Shown in pieces: positions 18,358 through 27,835 of a stretch of DNA of 64,000 nucleotides. A program made the translations under genes and the position numbers. The stretch comes from JBIQJD01 sp044507695 (GTDB taxonomy: Bacteria > Bacteroidota > Ignavibacteria > Ignavibacteriales > Ignavibacteriaceae). The stretch is from assembly GCA_044507695.1 (NCBI GenBank), contig JBIQJD010000018.1, positions 1 through 64,000 on the forward strand, written 5' to 3'. The notes beneath the pieces were generated by a model that saw only the letters and a program-made list of their open reading frames with translations, was not told where the DNA came from and ran no database searches. Positions within the stretch are counted from its first letter, which is position 1. Each line of letters opens with the position of its first letter.

Positions 18358-19002
18358 ATGTTCAAAAATTTGGTACTGCCATGTCTTTTAATTTCTTTTT
18401 TATTCTTTGGCTGTGATGATGAACCTGTTTCACCCGAAGAGATTGCTGGCAGAATTCAGCCGCTGGCTGTAGGCAATGAATGGCATTTTATTGATTCAAT
18501 TTATAAATCCGGAACAGTTTCAACGGGTGAAACGATAATCAAAGTTTCTGCAAAATCTGTTTTGAGTGGAGAAGAAGTATTCAATTGGCAGGTTTTTGGA
18601 GGCAATCAGCTGCTGCGTACAAATCTTGTAAATACTGGTGTAAACGGTTTGTGGCATTACGGAGAGATAATCGGAAGTGATTCCTTATTCATTAAAAAAC
18701 AATGGGCAAAATATCCGGTTCAAATCGGAGAAAGTTTTACAGAGCCAAGATTTACTTATGATGATATCAATCATTCATTCAGCCAGACTGATACCTGGAC
18801 ATGGACCTGTATAAACAAGGATTATATAATTACTCTTCAGGATGGTACTAAAATAAAATGCATCGTATTTAAAACTGTTGATAAAACAGGATCAGAAGTA
18901 AATATTTTATATTCTGAAAATATTGGTTATGCAGGTTGGATAACAATAGTTAATGGGGAAGTTGTTTTTAAAGAGACATTATCAACATACTTGTTGAAAT
19001 AA
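18358..19002 (+). CDS. predicted lipoprotein of unknown function
   Basis: A 214-residue protein starting MFKNLVLPCLLI with lipobox LFFGC, so lipidated at residue 19. The ATG at 18358 is chosen because AGAGGA lies just upstream and the signal peptide begins there; a TTG 57 bp earlier would precede the signal. The mature protein is strand-rich, begins DDEPVSPEEIAGRIQPLAVGNEW, and contains TWTWTCINKDYIITLQDGT, a pattern seen in uncharacterised Ignavibacteria lipoproteins. I do not recognise a function. It is monocistronic and followed by a strong bidirectional hairpin. Confidence 0.8.
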   Translation: MFKNLVLPCLLISFLFFGCDDEPVSPEEIAGRIQPLAVGNEWHFIDSIYKSGTVSTGETIIKVSAKSVLSGEEVFNWQVFGGNQLLRTNLVNTGVNGLWHYGEIIGSDSLFIKKQWAKYPVQIGESFTEPRFTYDDINHSFSQTDTWTWTCINKDYIITLQDGTKIKCIVFKTVDKTGSEVNILYSENIGYAGWITIVNGEVVFKETLSTYLLK

Positions 19003-19078
19003 TTATTAAAAATTAATATTTATTTCATCATTTCGGCTTAAGGGAGAAATCGTAAATCTATTTTAATTTTAAAATTAG

Positions 19079-19104
19079 AAAGGCTGTCTGAGAAGACAGC
19101 CTTT
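19079..19104. terminator. bidirectional terminator between convergent genes
   Basis: A perfect 11-bp inverted repeat AAAGGCTGTCT/AGACAGCCTTT with a GAGA tetraloop. T-containing sequence follows on the plus strand (AACTTTT) and T/A-rich sequence on the minus strand. It lies between the lipoprotein gene and the convergent T9SS gene. Confidence 0.85.
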
Positions 19105-19126
19105 AACTTTTAAAAAATGAACTTGT

Positions 19127-21082
19127 TTATTTCATTAAGATCATCTTCTTGGTTAATGATTGATCACCATTCTGAATTGAGTAGATATATGTTCCGCTTG
19201 GCAGATTAGAAGCATCAAACGAAACGTTATGAGTTCCGGCCTGCATCATTTCATTATTCAATAATGTTGCAACCTCTTCACCCAATGTGTTGAATATCTT
19301 TAATGTAACATTTGATTCAGCGGGAATGTTGAATCTTATAGTTGTTACAGGGTTAAATGGATTGGGGAAGTTCTGCTCAAGGCTGAATGATTTTGGAAGT
19401 ACAACATCAACTTCAACTTCCTGTGAGTATGAGAATGTTCCGTCCAAATCGATTTGTTTCAAACGATAAACGTATTTCATTTCAGAAACATTTTCATCTA
19501 TGAAAGAATATTTCTGAGCCTCTGTTGTTGTTCCTTTTCCGTCAATGAATCCTATGGTTCTGAATTCACCATCAACAGCTTTCCTTTCAATCTCAAAACC
19601 GCGGTTGTTTGATTCAGTTGCGGTGGACCAGCTAAGTGTAACTTTACTGCCTGCTACCTGAGCAGCGAATGAAGATAATTCAACCGGTACCGGTACATCT
19701 ATCATGAATGGATCAATTGCTGTAATAGTTGCGCTGTTAGGTCCGGATGGAGGAGATATAATTAATATTTCCTCATTTGAGTTTTCAAAATAGATAAGAT
19801 TACCTGCGTAATCTACAGCAGCTTTACTTCTTGTTCTCGAACCATTACCCTGCAAATCAGCAAAAGCGAGAGTTCTGGTTGGCGCTGCAGCAGTTAAATT
19901 TGTTAGAGTATAAATTCCACCTGCACCATCTTCATTTCCGGTTTGATCAGCAGTTACATACAAAATATCATCTGTTGCAGCATCTGTTGCTCCTCTCCAT
20001 ATATCCATTGAAACAGCATCACCTGATTCAAATGGGAATTTCCAAACAGCATTTGCTAATGTCTGCGGAGTTGGAGTTGGCATATTAAATTTAAGAACAC
20101 CGCTTTGTCCTGCTGAACCAGAAGCAGTTCCACCGGTAGCGTTGTAAGTGGCATAAAGTGCACCGCCATCACCGGCTGTTACACCCCAGAAGAATGTAGA
20201 TGCATCACCGCCAATTAACGAATCTACTGTTCCACTGTAAACGGCAGAGTTACCGATTGCGGCACCAAGTATTGCAGTTGTTGATGCAATATATAAATAT
20301 CTGTTTGCGCCGCTTCCAACCACACATATACCATTTAATAATCCTGATGTTGGAATTGTATCGATAAGTTTTGTAACTACCAGTGAATCAGGATGGAATC
20401 TGTAAATTTCTTTTGCAGTTCTGCCGATTACATAAATGTAACCATCTTCATCCGTTACAGGGTCATATCTTTTATCTGAAGGACCAAGTTGCTCTCCTGT
20501 AGTAGTTAATTGCGCATTTCCAAGTACATCACCATACAACAAACCATTGGAGCCAACACGGCCAACGCCGGTAAAATTCCAAGCGCCGCCGCCAGGTGTG
20601 GTAACACCGTATGCAAACCCAAAATTTCTCCAGGCAGGATTAGTTAAAACTGTAACACCTCTTGTTGATATTCCAGCCGCATCTGAACCTGCATTATAAA
20701 TTATTGTATAAGCATTATGTCCGGTTGCTTGTGAAGCAGTAATCTCAATAGTGTAACTTCCTACAGGAAGAGGATCACCATTATCGTCTCTTCCATCAAA
20801 TGGAACTGTATGGAAGCCGCCTTTTATATTAAGATTAATTGTACGAACAACTGTTGATCCACTTTTAATTTTTACCGCAACATCTGAAGCCTGCACAGTA
20901 TCCTGCAGCATAAAATGAATTTCAGCCGCAGTTCCATCAAGAAAGTTGCCGTCAAAAGGATCTTCTGAACCCGGCTGGCTGATGTGTATATCGAAAGGAT
21001 ATACATTTGCTTTAACCGGATTGTTGTATAATCCAATTAGAAGAATTAAAACAAACAGAGCCGGTAAGTGTTTTAATCGCAT
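19127..21082 (-). CDS. secreted protein with N-terminal FlgD-like Ig region and T9SS sorting domain
   Basis: A 651-residue protein exported in two steps: a signal peptide (residues 1-25), then a C-terminal type IX sorting domain (about 565-651) with FSLEQNFPNPFNP and the terminal KKMILMK. Residues 45-125 resemble the FlgD Ig-like fold (VPFDGRDDNGDPLPVGSYT). The middle (about 130-460) is a repetitive beta structure, probably a propeller. Residues 465-560 are the Fn3-like module VELSSFAAQV...RLKQIDLDGTFSYS that often precedes the sorting tail. GGAGG precedes the ATG. It lies downstream of another sorting-domain gene with a hairpin between. Function unknown; a surface or released protein. Confidence 0.85.
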   Translation of the reverse strand: MRLKHLPALFVLILLIGLYNNPVKANVYPFDIHISQPGSEDPFDGNFLDGTAAEIHFMLQDTVQASDVAVKIKSGSTVVRTINLNIKGGFHTVPFDGRDDNGDPLPVGSYTIEITASQATGHNAYTIIYNAGSDAAGISTRGVTVLTNPAWRNFGFAYGVTTPGGGAWNFTGVGRVGSNGLLYGDVLGNAQLTTTGEQLGPSDKRYDPVTDEDGYIYVIGRTAKEIYRFHPDSLVVTKLIDTIPTSGLLNGICVVGSGANRYLYIASTTAILGAAIGNSAVYSGTVDSLIGGDASTFFWGVTAGDGGALYATYNATGGTASGSAGQSGVLKFNMPTPTPQTLANAVWKFPFESGDAVSMDIWRGATDAATDDILYVTADQTGNEDGAGGIYTLTNLTAAAPTRTLAFADLQGNGSRTRSKAAVDYAGNLIYFENSNEEILIISPPSGPNSATITAIDPFMIDVPVPVELSSFAAQVAGSKVTLSWSTATESNNRGFEIERKAVDGEFRTIGFIDGKGTTTEAQKYSFIDENVSEMKYVYRLKQIDLDGTFSYSQEVEVDVVLPKSFSLEQNFPNPFNPVTTIRFNIPAESNVTLKIFNTLGEEVATLLNNEMMQAGTHNVSFDASNLPSGTYIYSIQNGDQSLTKKMILMK

Positions 21083-21114
21083 AGTACCTCCGAGAATTAT
21101 TTAGAGAAAAGAAT

Positions 21115-21137
21115 GGTGCCGGCATTACACCGGCACT
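21115..21137. terminator. hairpin between two T9SS-protein genes
   Basis: Inverted repeat GTGCCGG/CCGGCAC with a short AT-rich loop, in the 59-bp gap between two minus-strand genes. On the minus strand only a weak T stretch (ATTCTTTTC) follows, so it may be a partial terminator or attenuator. Confidence 0.5.
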
Positions 21138-21141
21138 TTTA

Positions 21142-22626
21142 TTATTTAATTAACGTCATCTTCTTTGTAAACTGCTGATCATTGCTTCTTAATACATACA
21201 GGTATGTACCTGAAGCGAGTTTGGAAGCATCAAACGTAATTTTATATGTGCCCTGGCTGAAATTTTGTGAATTAATTAATGTGGTAACCAATTCACCATT
21301 TATATTGTATACAGCAAGATTAACATCGGATTCTTTTGGTACTGAAAATTCAATTGTTGTAGTTGGGTTGAACGGATTTGGATAATTTTGATTGAGTGAG
21401 AAATTATCAGGAACAGAAAATTCATCTTTCTCAATTCCGGTTATTGTAATTGGAATGTTGGGAAGTTCACCAGAGAATGACCATTTCTCAACTGTCCATC
21501 CATTGTATGATTGTGAGTAAATATTTCCATTCTCATCAAAATCAACATTAAAGGTTGAAGTAAAGCCGGATGCATTTCCCGGTGTATTACCGCCGGAACG
21601 GGTTGAGTAAGAACCGGTCATATCAAAATTCCATTGTGCTACATCAATGGTGTCTAACAGTTCTCCGGTATTTGGATTAACGAAAAACATCTTACCATAT
21701 TGATAGTAAACTGAACTTAAAGAAAATATAGTGCTTATATCTGCTGCGAAAGCAAGGATATTATTGCCATCTAAATAGGTTAATCCTAATGGACCCGGAT
21801 TCAAAGTATCTGTTCCGGTATCTGCAATTTTAACATCACTGAACTGAAGATTGAAACCATCATAAAGTGTGTAGCCGGATTCAGGGCTTCCTACATAGCA
21901 GTAAATTTCTTTTGTGGTATAGTTAGAAACGTACAGTAATGTACCTTCGCTATTTGTTGTAATTCCTCTGATTGATCCTGTATCAGGAAGTGTAATTGTC
22001 TGTAATGGAGTAGTTGTGAATGGAGAAGTTTGCCAAGCAGGATCATTTTCAATAGAATTAAAAACTAAAATTTCGGCAGGTGCATCTGTTTTAAGTGAAG
22101 CAACGTATACTCTGCCCTGACCATCTACATGAATTGCCCAGAGAGAATCTGCACCAGTTACTAATCTGTAAGGAGCTGATTCAACAGAATCTGCACCAAG
22201 TTGAAATACAAGGATGTTTCTTTCAGCATCGTTATTGGCAACAAAGATATAGGAATCTTTAGCTGCAATATCCATTGCCTGTTCCATTTCAACCTGATCA
22301 AAACCATTTATCCATAACTGTCTATCACCCCTGGAGCCGTAATGTGTTCCCATTCTTCCATTAGCAGAATCAGCATTCGAATAACCAATTAAATAATTTG
22401 TACTTTGCACGGATGCAGAAGGTTCTCTTTGTGAAAGAGCAACGAATGTATTCTCACTTATTACTGCGACATCAATACAATTTTGTCCTATAGCATTATC
22501 ATCAGGAGATGTATCATAGGTTGCATAATCACAGGTCCATTCGCCATCGAATGATTGAGCTTTATTGTTATAAGAAAAAATAATAACCAAGGTAAGGAGA
22601 GAAATAAGAGTAGACCATTTATTCAT
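21142..22626 (-). CDS. secreted beta-propeller-like protein with T9SS sorting domain
   Basis: A 494-residue protein. The signal peptide ends near SYNNKAQ. Residues about 25-400 contain repeated strand motifs such as GQGRVYVAS and GTLLYVSNYTTKEIYCY, consistent with an NHL/SMP-30-like propeller. The C-terminal ~85 residues are a type IX sorting domain (FSLNQNYPNPFNP, then FDASKLASGTYLYVL and final KKMTLIK). GGAGG precedes the ATG. The next gene downstream encodes a similar propeller plus sorting tail, suggesting a related pair of surface proteins. No enzymatic motif is visible. Confidence 0.83.
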   Translation of the reverse strand: MNKWSTLISLLTLVIIFSYNNKAQSFDGEWTCDYATYDTSPDDNAIGQNCIDVAVISENTFVALSQREPSASVQSTNYLIGYSNADSANGRMGTHYGSRGDRQLWINGFDQVEMEQAMDIAAKDSYIFVANNDAERNILVFQLGADSVESAPYRLVTGADSLWAIHVDGQGRVYVASLKTDAPAEILVFNSIENDPAWQTSPFTTTPLQTITLPDTGSIRGITTNSEGTLLYVSNYTTKEIYCYVGSPESGYTLYDGFNLQFSDVKIADTGTDTLNPGPLGLTYLDGNNILAFAADISTIFSLSSVYYQYGKMFFVNPNTGELLDTIDVAQWNFDMTGSYSTRSGGNTPGNASGFTSTFNVDFDENGNIYSQSYNGWTVEKWSFSGELPNIPITITGIEKDEFSVPDNFSLNQNYPNPFNPTTTIEFSVPKESDVNLAVYNINGELVTTLINSQNFSQGTYKITFDASKLASGTYLYVLRSNDQQFTKKMTLIK

Positions 22627-22800
22627 TTTGCCTCCGGTATTTTAGAAATGTTATGGAAAAGTGAATTGAATTTTCTAAAAATAACCTCAAATGTCAAGCG
22701 GTGATTTACTATTAAACATAACTTATTCTTGTAATTAAATTAAAAGTGAGAATAAGCTTAATAATTTCTGAATAATTTTTCCGCATCAGTAACATTTTCT

Positions 22801-22808
22801 TATCTTTG
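22801..22808 (+). promoter_or_regulatory. -7 box TATCTTTG of a probably leaderless transcript
   Basis: TATCTTTG matches the Bacteroidota -7 consensus TAnnTTTG and ends 6 nt before the ATG of the MATE gene. There is no Shine-Dalgarno sequence between, so the transcript would start at or next to the ATG. No TTG is found at the expected upstream distance. Confidence 0.45.
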
Positions 22809-22814
22809 AAACTT

Positions 22815-24170
22815 ATGAATCTACTTCCTCTTAACAGTTATTACAAAAAAATACTCCGCGTTGCAATTCCGGCAATTGCAGGACTTTCCACTCAAATGGT
22901 TGTCTCTCTTGTTGATGCAGCCATGGTTGGACGACTTGATGAAGCTCAATATGCGCTTGCTGCAATGGGAATAGGCGTTCTTGCCACCTGGGCACTTATA
23001 AGTTTTTTTTCAAGTCTGGCTACCGGAACTCATGTTCTTACAGCACGGAAATTCGGTTCAACAAATTATGAGGATTGCAGCCTTGTGCTTAATAACTCAC
23101 TTTTCATCGCAATTTTATTTGGAATTTTTGTTGCAGCAATCGGAGTTTTTCTTGCAGATCCCATTGCACATTTTTTCTCGGCAGATGAAATTGTGGGTAA
23201 TTATGCATCAGAATATATTTTTTATAGATTTTTAGGAATCCCGTTTCTGCTTATCTCAGTTTCTTTTCGCGGCTTCTTTTTTGGGATAGGCAAGACAAAG
23301 ATTTTTATGTATTCAGGAATATTTACTAATGTCCTGAATATCATTTTCAACTTCATGTTTATTTATGGTAAATTTGGTATGCCGCGAATGGGATTAGCCG
23401 GTGCAGGGCTCGGTTCAACATTGGCTACAGGATTTGATTTTATTTTTTACACATTCATTCTCCTCCTTCCATTATACAGATCAAGGTACAGACCTCTTAA
23501 AAATGTTAGGATAAATTCCGCCATTCTAAAGAACATCTATAAAATTTCTCTTCCCGTTTCATTTCAAAATGTATTTATCTTAATTGGCTTTCTTTCATTC
23601 ATGGCAATCACAGGATTAATTGGTACAAAGGAACAGGCTGCATCTCAGGCAGTTGTAAGTACTTTGTTCATGTCATTTCTTCCTTGCTTTGGATTTGGAA
23701 TAGCTGCACAGACTTTGGTGGGGAATAATCTTGGCTCGGGAAAATTTCAGCTTGCAAAAATTTATGGATTTGAAACTGCAAAAGTGGCAACATATTATAC
23801 TTTATTTCTTGCCGTAATTTTTATTTCAATTCCTAATGTTGTTTTGCTGATAATTACAACGGACAAATCAATTATTGAAGCCGCAACACCTGCTTTAAGA
23901 ATTTCAGGATTTGCCCAGATATTTTATGCAGTTGGAGTTGTGCTTGCAAACGCACTACAGGCGGCAGGCAAAACCATGTTTGTTATGTTATCAGAAGTTA
24001 TAACAAATCTGTTTATATACGTACCTCTTGCTTATTTTTTAGGAGTATTTCTTGGGCTTGGATTATCCTGGGCCTGGGTTGCACTTCCTGTTTATATAAT
24101 AATTTATTCACTGGTAATCTTTCTGAAATTCAGGGAAGGGAAGTGGCATTATAATATTGAACTTCATTGA
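22815..24170 (+). CDS. MATE family efflux transporter
   Basis: A 451-residue inner-membrane protein with about 12 hydrophobic segments arranged as two homologous halves. VSLVDAAMVGRLDE in TM1-2 and the GLAGAGLGSTLATG loop are typical MATE (NorM/DinF) sequence. It would extrude organic cations or drugs using Na+ or H+. The ATG at 22815 is preferred over an in-frame TTG at 22806 because that TTG lies inside the -7 box. The gene ends overlapping by 7 bp with the convergent MFS gene. A second, deleted MATE gene lies near 43 kb. Confidence 0.93.
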   Translation: MNLLPLNSYYKKILRVAIPAIAGLSTQMVVSLVDAAMVGRLDEAQYALAAMGIGVLATWALISFFSSLATGTHVLTARKFGSTNYEDCSLVLNNSLFIAILFGIFVAAIGVFLADPIAHFFSADEIVGNYASEYIFYRFLGIPFLLISVSFRGFFFGIGKTKIFMYSGIFTNVLNIIFNFMFIYGKFGMPRMGLAGAGLGSTLATGFDFIFYTFILLLPLYRSRYRPLKNVRINSAILKNIYKISLPVSFQNVFILIGFLSFMAITGLIGTKEQAASQAVVSTLFMSFLPCFGFGIAAQTLVGNNLGSGKFQLAKIYGFETAKVATYYTLFLAVIFISIPNVVLLIITTDKSIIEAATPALRISGFAQIFYAVGVVLANALQAAGKTMFVMLSEVITNLFIYVPLAYFLGVFLGLGLSWAWVALPVYIIIYSLVIFLKFREGKWHYNIELH

Positions 24171-25381
24171 ACTGATTCGGCAATCTCTTTCTGGTTTATT
24201 TCAATTTTATCTTTAATCTTAAAGAATGAAAGAAAAGCAATCAGGCAGAAAAAAAATCCGGTTAATAAAAATGATAATCTTAATCCAATTATTCCGGCGC
24301 TGAATCCGCCTGCAAGAGGTCCAACCATATTCCCGATTATTTGAAAACTTGAAGCAACACCAAGTACTCCGCCTCTCCGCTGAACAGAAATATTTCTGCT
24401 GATTGTAGTAAACAATAATGGAAGCAGTGCGCCGTATCCAAATCCCAACATAATTCTTACAGGAATTAAGGTGAAGGGATCTGTAATTAGTGAATGAATC
24501 ATATACATGATTCCTGTAATAAGTGCGGCATAAATCAAATTCTTTTTTATTCCTGTAGATTCTACACGCTTTCCCCACCATGCTGCAGAAATTGTTGAGA
24601 ACACTCCAACTATACTGTAAAGAGCACCTGTAATTGTTGGCAGCATAGATGTATTTATGTGTAAACTTTCAATATAGAAAACAAAAATAGGCCGCACAAA
24701 AGAAACTCCTAACGATGTAAGAGTTATCATTACTGCGGGAAAGAGTAGTTTATCATTCTTTAAAAGATATTTCCAGTTTTCTATGAATGAAAATATCTCT
24801 TCCGAATCAGACCGCTTTTCTTCCTTAACAAAAAACAGTACAAGCAAACCGGTTAAAAACAACAAAGCAGCAACTAAAAAAAATACACTTCTGAATCCGA
24901 TTATATCCGAAATTACTCCGCCTATCAGAGGACCTAAAACATTACCTGCCGCAGTTGCGGATTGCAGCATTCCAAGTGCGTACGCGGTTTTTGATTCCGG
25001 TGTATTAGCTGCAATTAAAGCCATTGCTGCCGGAAGGAATCCGCTTAAAGCCCCTTGAAGCATTCTTGCCAGGAATAGGTGAGTTACGTTTTGTGAAAAT
25101 CCAATTATAACTTGTGCTAATGCCAAACCAAAAACTGCGCGCAATGTCATCACCTTTCTTCCGTACTTATCACCAACGCTTCCCCAAACAGGCGCAAGAA
25201 AAAACGAAATGAAGAATGGTCCTGCAAATACAAGTCCGCTCCAGTTTGCGGCTTCTTCAAGATTATTAACTCCAAGATCTCTGACAAATAAAGGAAGGAA
25301 AGGAACAATTGAACTCATCCCCACCATTGCAAGAAACTGGCAAATCCAGACAATGAAAAGATTTTTTCTCCAGGCGATCAT
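24164..25381 (-). CDS. MFS transporter (TetA/MdtG-like drug:H+ antiporter)
   Basis: A 405-residue inner-membrane protein with 12 predicted TM helices. Motif A is complete (GSVGDKYGRKVM, loop 2-3), and motif C-like GNVLGPLIGG in TM5 is typical of the drug antiporter branch. FLPLFVRDLG after TM1 and the second-half repeat RRGGVLGVASSFQIIGNMVGPLAGG also fit TetA/MdtG-like proteins. The substrate cannot be predicted. Its 3' end overlaps the stop of the MATE gene by 7 bp, so the two efflux genes converge without a terminator between them. Confidence 0.92.
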   Translation of the reverse strand: MIAWRKNLFIVWICQFLAMVGMSSIVPFLPLFVRDLGVNNLEEAANWSGLVFAGPFFISFFLAPVWGSVGDKYGRKVMTLRAVFGLALAQVIIGFSQNVTHLFLARMLQGALSGFLPAAMALIAANTPESKTAYALGMLQSATAAGNVLGPLIGGVISDIIGFRSVFFLVAALLFLTGLLVLFFVKEEKRSDSEEIFSFIENWKYLLKNDKLLFPAVMITLTSLGVSFVRPIFVFYIESLHINTSMLPTITGALYSIVGVFSTISAAWWGKRVESTGIKKNLIYAALITGIMYMIHSLITDPFTLIPVRIMLGFGYGALLPLLFTTISRNISVQRRGGVLGVASSFQIIGNMVGPLAGGFSAGIIGLRLSFLLTGFFFCLIAFLSFFKIKDKIEINQKEIAESVQ

Positions 25382-25507
25382 TAATTATAAATAATAAATA
25401 AAATCCCATAAACCACAGCTTAATTTAAGAAGATTGCCTGAAAGAATAGAATTGCATCTAAATTGAATGATGCCGGCTATATCCCATTAATATTAAAAAG
25501 AAATCGC

Positions 25508-25538
25508 TTGACATTTTTGCAGTATGGGGATATATTTT
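25508..25538 (+). promoter_or_regulatory. promoter TTGACA-N17-TATATT(TT), probably leaderless
   Basis: TTGACA (25508-25513) and TATATTTT (25531-25538) read both as a sigma70-type -35/-10 pair with 17-bp spacing and as the Bacteroidota form TTG-N20-TAnnTTT. The box ends 4 nt before the ATG at 25543, so the mRNA would be leaderless. There is no ribosome-binding site. Confidence 0.65.
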
Positions 25539-25542
25539 AGCC

Positions 25543-25935
25543 ATGAAATTAAAGTCTACTATATTTTTGATAGTATTTTCGGTTATTTCAACTGCGCTTG
25601 CAGGCGCATTCATTGAATTTTTTAATGCCCGCTCTGAAGGAGAAAATGTTAGACTCGAATGGAAAGTGGGCGATGAATCTGCTCTTAAAAATTACGTCAT
25701 AGAAAGAAAGACTCCGCAAAGCGAATATATGGAAATTGCTTCCATAAATCCGAAGGGTAATAACTCAGTTTATAGTTATCTTGATGAATCTGTTTATAAA
25801 GCGAATGATATAGTATTCATTTACAGATTGAAAATTGTTGCCGATCAGATTTCTTACACCGAAGGAGTATCTGTTACACCAAGTGTTTCGGGCGTTAAAA
25901 GAACCTGGGGCAGTATAAAGGCTATGTTCAGATAA
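25543..25935 (+). CDS. small exported Fn3-like single-domain protein
   Basis: A 130-residue protein with a signal peptide ending near ISTALAGA. The mature part is one Fn3-like module: AFIEFFNARSEGENVRLEW, then VIERK and YRLKI. It aligns by eye with the module before the sorting domain in the 19.1-kb and 44.7-kb T9SS proteins (VELSSFAA...VTLSW...FEIERK...YRLKQI). Here it stands alone and ends in SGVKRTWGSIKAMFR, a basic-aromatic tail unlike a T9SS sorting domain. It is first in a plus-strand run; the SpoIID gene starts 4 bp after its stop. Function unknown. Confidence 0.75.
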   Translation: MKLKSTIFLIVFSVISTALAGAFIEFFNARSEGENVRLEWKVGDESALKNYVIERKTPQSEYMEIASINPKGNNSVYSYLDESVYKANDIVFIYRLKIVADQISYTEGVSVTPSVSGVKRTWGSIKAMFR

Positions 25936-25939
25936 GTTA

Positions 25940-27217
25940 ATGAGTTCATCCTGCCATCAATCCCGTTCTTTAAAAAATATCTTTAACAAATCTAAATTAA
26001 TCAGAAAACTTTTCCTTCATCTTTTACTAATCTCTTCAATATTATTTTTATCATCCTGTTCATCATCAAAAAAATTTACTTCGGATGAATCAACAACAAT
26101 CTCAAAAGAAATTATTTCAGCTCCGGTTAGATTGTTGATGAAAGATAATTTTAGCGAAATTTCATTCACTGCAGAAACTTCACTGAAAGCCTCTGATAAA
26201 GATTTTACTGTTGCAAGAATAAAAAAAGGAAGCAAGATAACTATTACAAATTCCGGAGTGGAACTTCAATTAATCATAGATAACAGATTTATTTCCGGTG
26301 AGGAATTCAGATTTACCGGGGAAAATTCCGGTGATATTTTTTCATTCAACAATAAAAAGTACAGGGGAACGATTGCAGTTAACTCAAAAAATCAGATAAT
26401 AAATATTTTACCGCTGGAAGATTATCTCAAAGGTGTTGTTCCCGCTGAAATGCCGATTGGTTCAGGCACAGAATATTTTGAAGCACTGAAAGCTCAGGCA
26501 ATTTGTGCAAGAACTTATACACTTCAAAGATTGAATAAGGACCATGATTTTGATTTGCATATTGATGTTCGTGACCAGGTTTATAAAGGTGTTGATGCTG
26601 AAATAGAAATTTCAGGTAAAGCTGTTGATGAAACACGTGGAATGGTGTTAACCTATAAAGGTGAATTGTGCACAATCTATTATTCATCAACCTGCGGCGG
26701 TTATACAGAAGCTGTTGAAAATGTTTTTTCATCCGAACCAATTCCTTACTTAAAAAGCATTAAGGATGGTAAAGATTTTTATTGCAGTGCATCACCGCAT
26801 TTTAACTGGGTTGAAAAATTTCCCGAAGAAGAGTTTGTAAAAAGATTTGTTGATAAAGGTTTGCTTCCTTCATATGAATACAAATTAAATTCAATTAGCG
26901 TTAACAGCAGATTTTACTCTGGCAGAGTTAATGAACTTGAGCTGAATTTTAAAGGAAATTCCGGCGCGGATAAATCAGTAAAGATATACGGTAATCAAAT
27001 CAGAAGCATAATACGTAATCAAAAAAATACAGGCATTTTACGCAGTGTAATGATTGATTTTTCCTTTGATGGTGATACAATAACAATAAAAGGAAAAGGC
27101 AGCGGACATGGAGTTGGAATGTGCCAATGGGGCGCAATGGTGCAATCAAAAGAGGGAAGAACATTCCGGCAGATTTTATCTCATTATTTCCTCGGTACAC
27201 AAATCGGAAAAATCTGA
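25940..27217 (+). CDS. SpoIID/LytB-domain lipoprotein (peptidoglycan lytic transglycosylase-like)
   Basis: A 425-residue protein with an unusually long basic N-region, then a hydrophobic core and lipobox LFLSSC at about residue 40. The SpoIID domain covers about 155-420. LPLEDYLKGVVPAEMP contains the catalytic Glu position, YYSSTCGGYTE carries the conserved Cys, and GSGHGVGMCQWGA is near the end. SpoIID cleaves glycan strands stripped of stem peptides; outside spore-formers such proteins act in cell-wall remodelling. It probably works in the periplasm anchored by lipid. It lies between the Fn3-like gene and maf. Confidence 0.92.
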   Translation: MSSSCHQSRSLKNIFNKSKLIRKLFLHLLLISSILFLSSCSSSKKFTSDESTTISKEIISAPVRLLMKDNFSEISFTAETSLKASDKDFTVARIKKGSKITITNSGVELQLIIDNRFISGEEFRFTGENSGDIFSFNNKKYRGTIAVNSKNQIINILPLEDYLKGVVPAEMPIGSGTEYFEALKAQAICARTYTLQRLNKDHDFDLHIDVRDQVYKGVDAEIEISGKAVDETRGMVLTYKGELCTIYYSSTCGGYTEAVENVFSSEPIPYLKSIKDGKDFYCSASPHFNWVEKFPEEEFVKRFVDKGLLPSYEYKLNSISVNSRFYSGRVNELELNFKGNSGADKSVKIYGNQIRSIIRNQKNTGILRSVMIDFSFDGDTITIKGKGSGHGVGMCQWGAMVQSKEGRTFRQILSHYFLGTQIGKI

Positions 27218-27247
27218 ATTTTAATTCCTCAATAAAACAGAATTCAA

Positions 27248-27835
27248 ATGATCAATACTTCCATCCCAATTTATCTTGCCTCAAAATCTCCAAGAAGAAA
27301 AAAACTGCTCCAGCAGATGAATCTAAAATTTAAAGTAATTGATGCTGAAGTTGATGAAGTAATTTATAAAAACGAAAAATCGGCTGATGCAGTTAAACGG
27401 CTTTCACTTGCAAAACTTGAAAAGGCAAAAGATAAAGTGCGAAACGGAATAATAATTAGTGCTGATACAATTGTTGTGCTTGGGAATAAAGTTTTGGGAA
27501 AACCAAAAAATAAAAAAGATGCGGTTAGAATTTTAAAAATGCTTAGCGGAAAAACTCATGTCGTTTATACAGGTTATTCAATATATAATTCGGCAATTAA
27601 AAAAACTATTACTGATTTTGAAAAGACCGAAGTTACCTTCAGAAATTTAACTCAGGAAGAAATTTCTGATTATGTTGAATCAGGAAGCCCTCTGGATAAA
27701 GCAGGCGCGTACGGTATACAGGATGATTTTGGAGCAGTGTTTGTAAAAAAAATAAATGGATGTTATTACAATGTTGTGGGTTTGCCTCTCTCTAAACTTT
27801 ACTCCTCATTGTTAAGGATAACAATAATTGATTGA
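27248..27835 (+). CDS. maf: Maf-like nucleoside triphosphate pyrophosphatase
   Basis: A 195-residue full-length Maf protein hydrolysing non-canonical or modified NTPs (dTTP/UTP/m5UTP type) to NMP and PPi in the cytoplasm. YLASKSPRRKKLL is the signature N-terminal loop (SxSPRR), followed by ISADTIVVL with the catalytic Asp, then GAYGIQDDFGAVFV and YYNVVGLPL. The GAYGIQ/NVVGLP combination is the YhdE (dTTP/UTP) subgroup pattern. It is in the plus-strand run, and the next gene starts inside its last codons. Confidence 0.95.
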   Translation: MINTSIPIYLASKSPRRKKLLQQMNLKFKVIDAEVDEVIYKNEKSADAVKRLSLAKLEKAKDKVRNGIIISADTIVVLGNKVLGKPKNKKDAVRILKMLSGKTHVVYTGYSIYNSAIKKTITDFEKTEVTFRNLTQEEISDYVESGSPLDKAGAYGIQDDFGAVFVKKINGCYYNVVGLPLSKLYSSLLRITIID

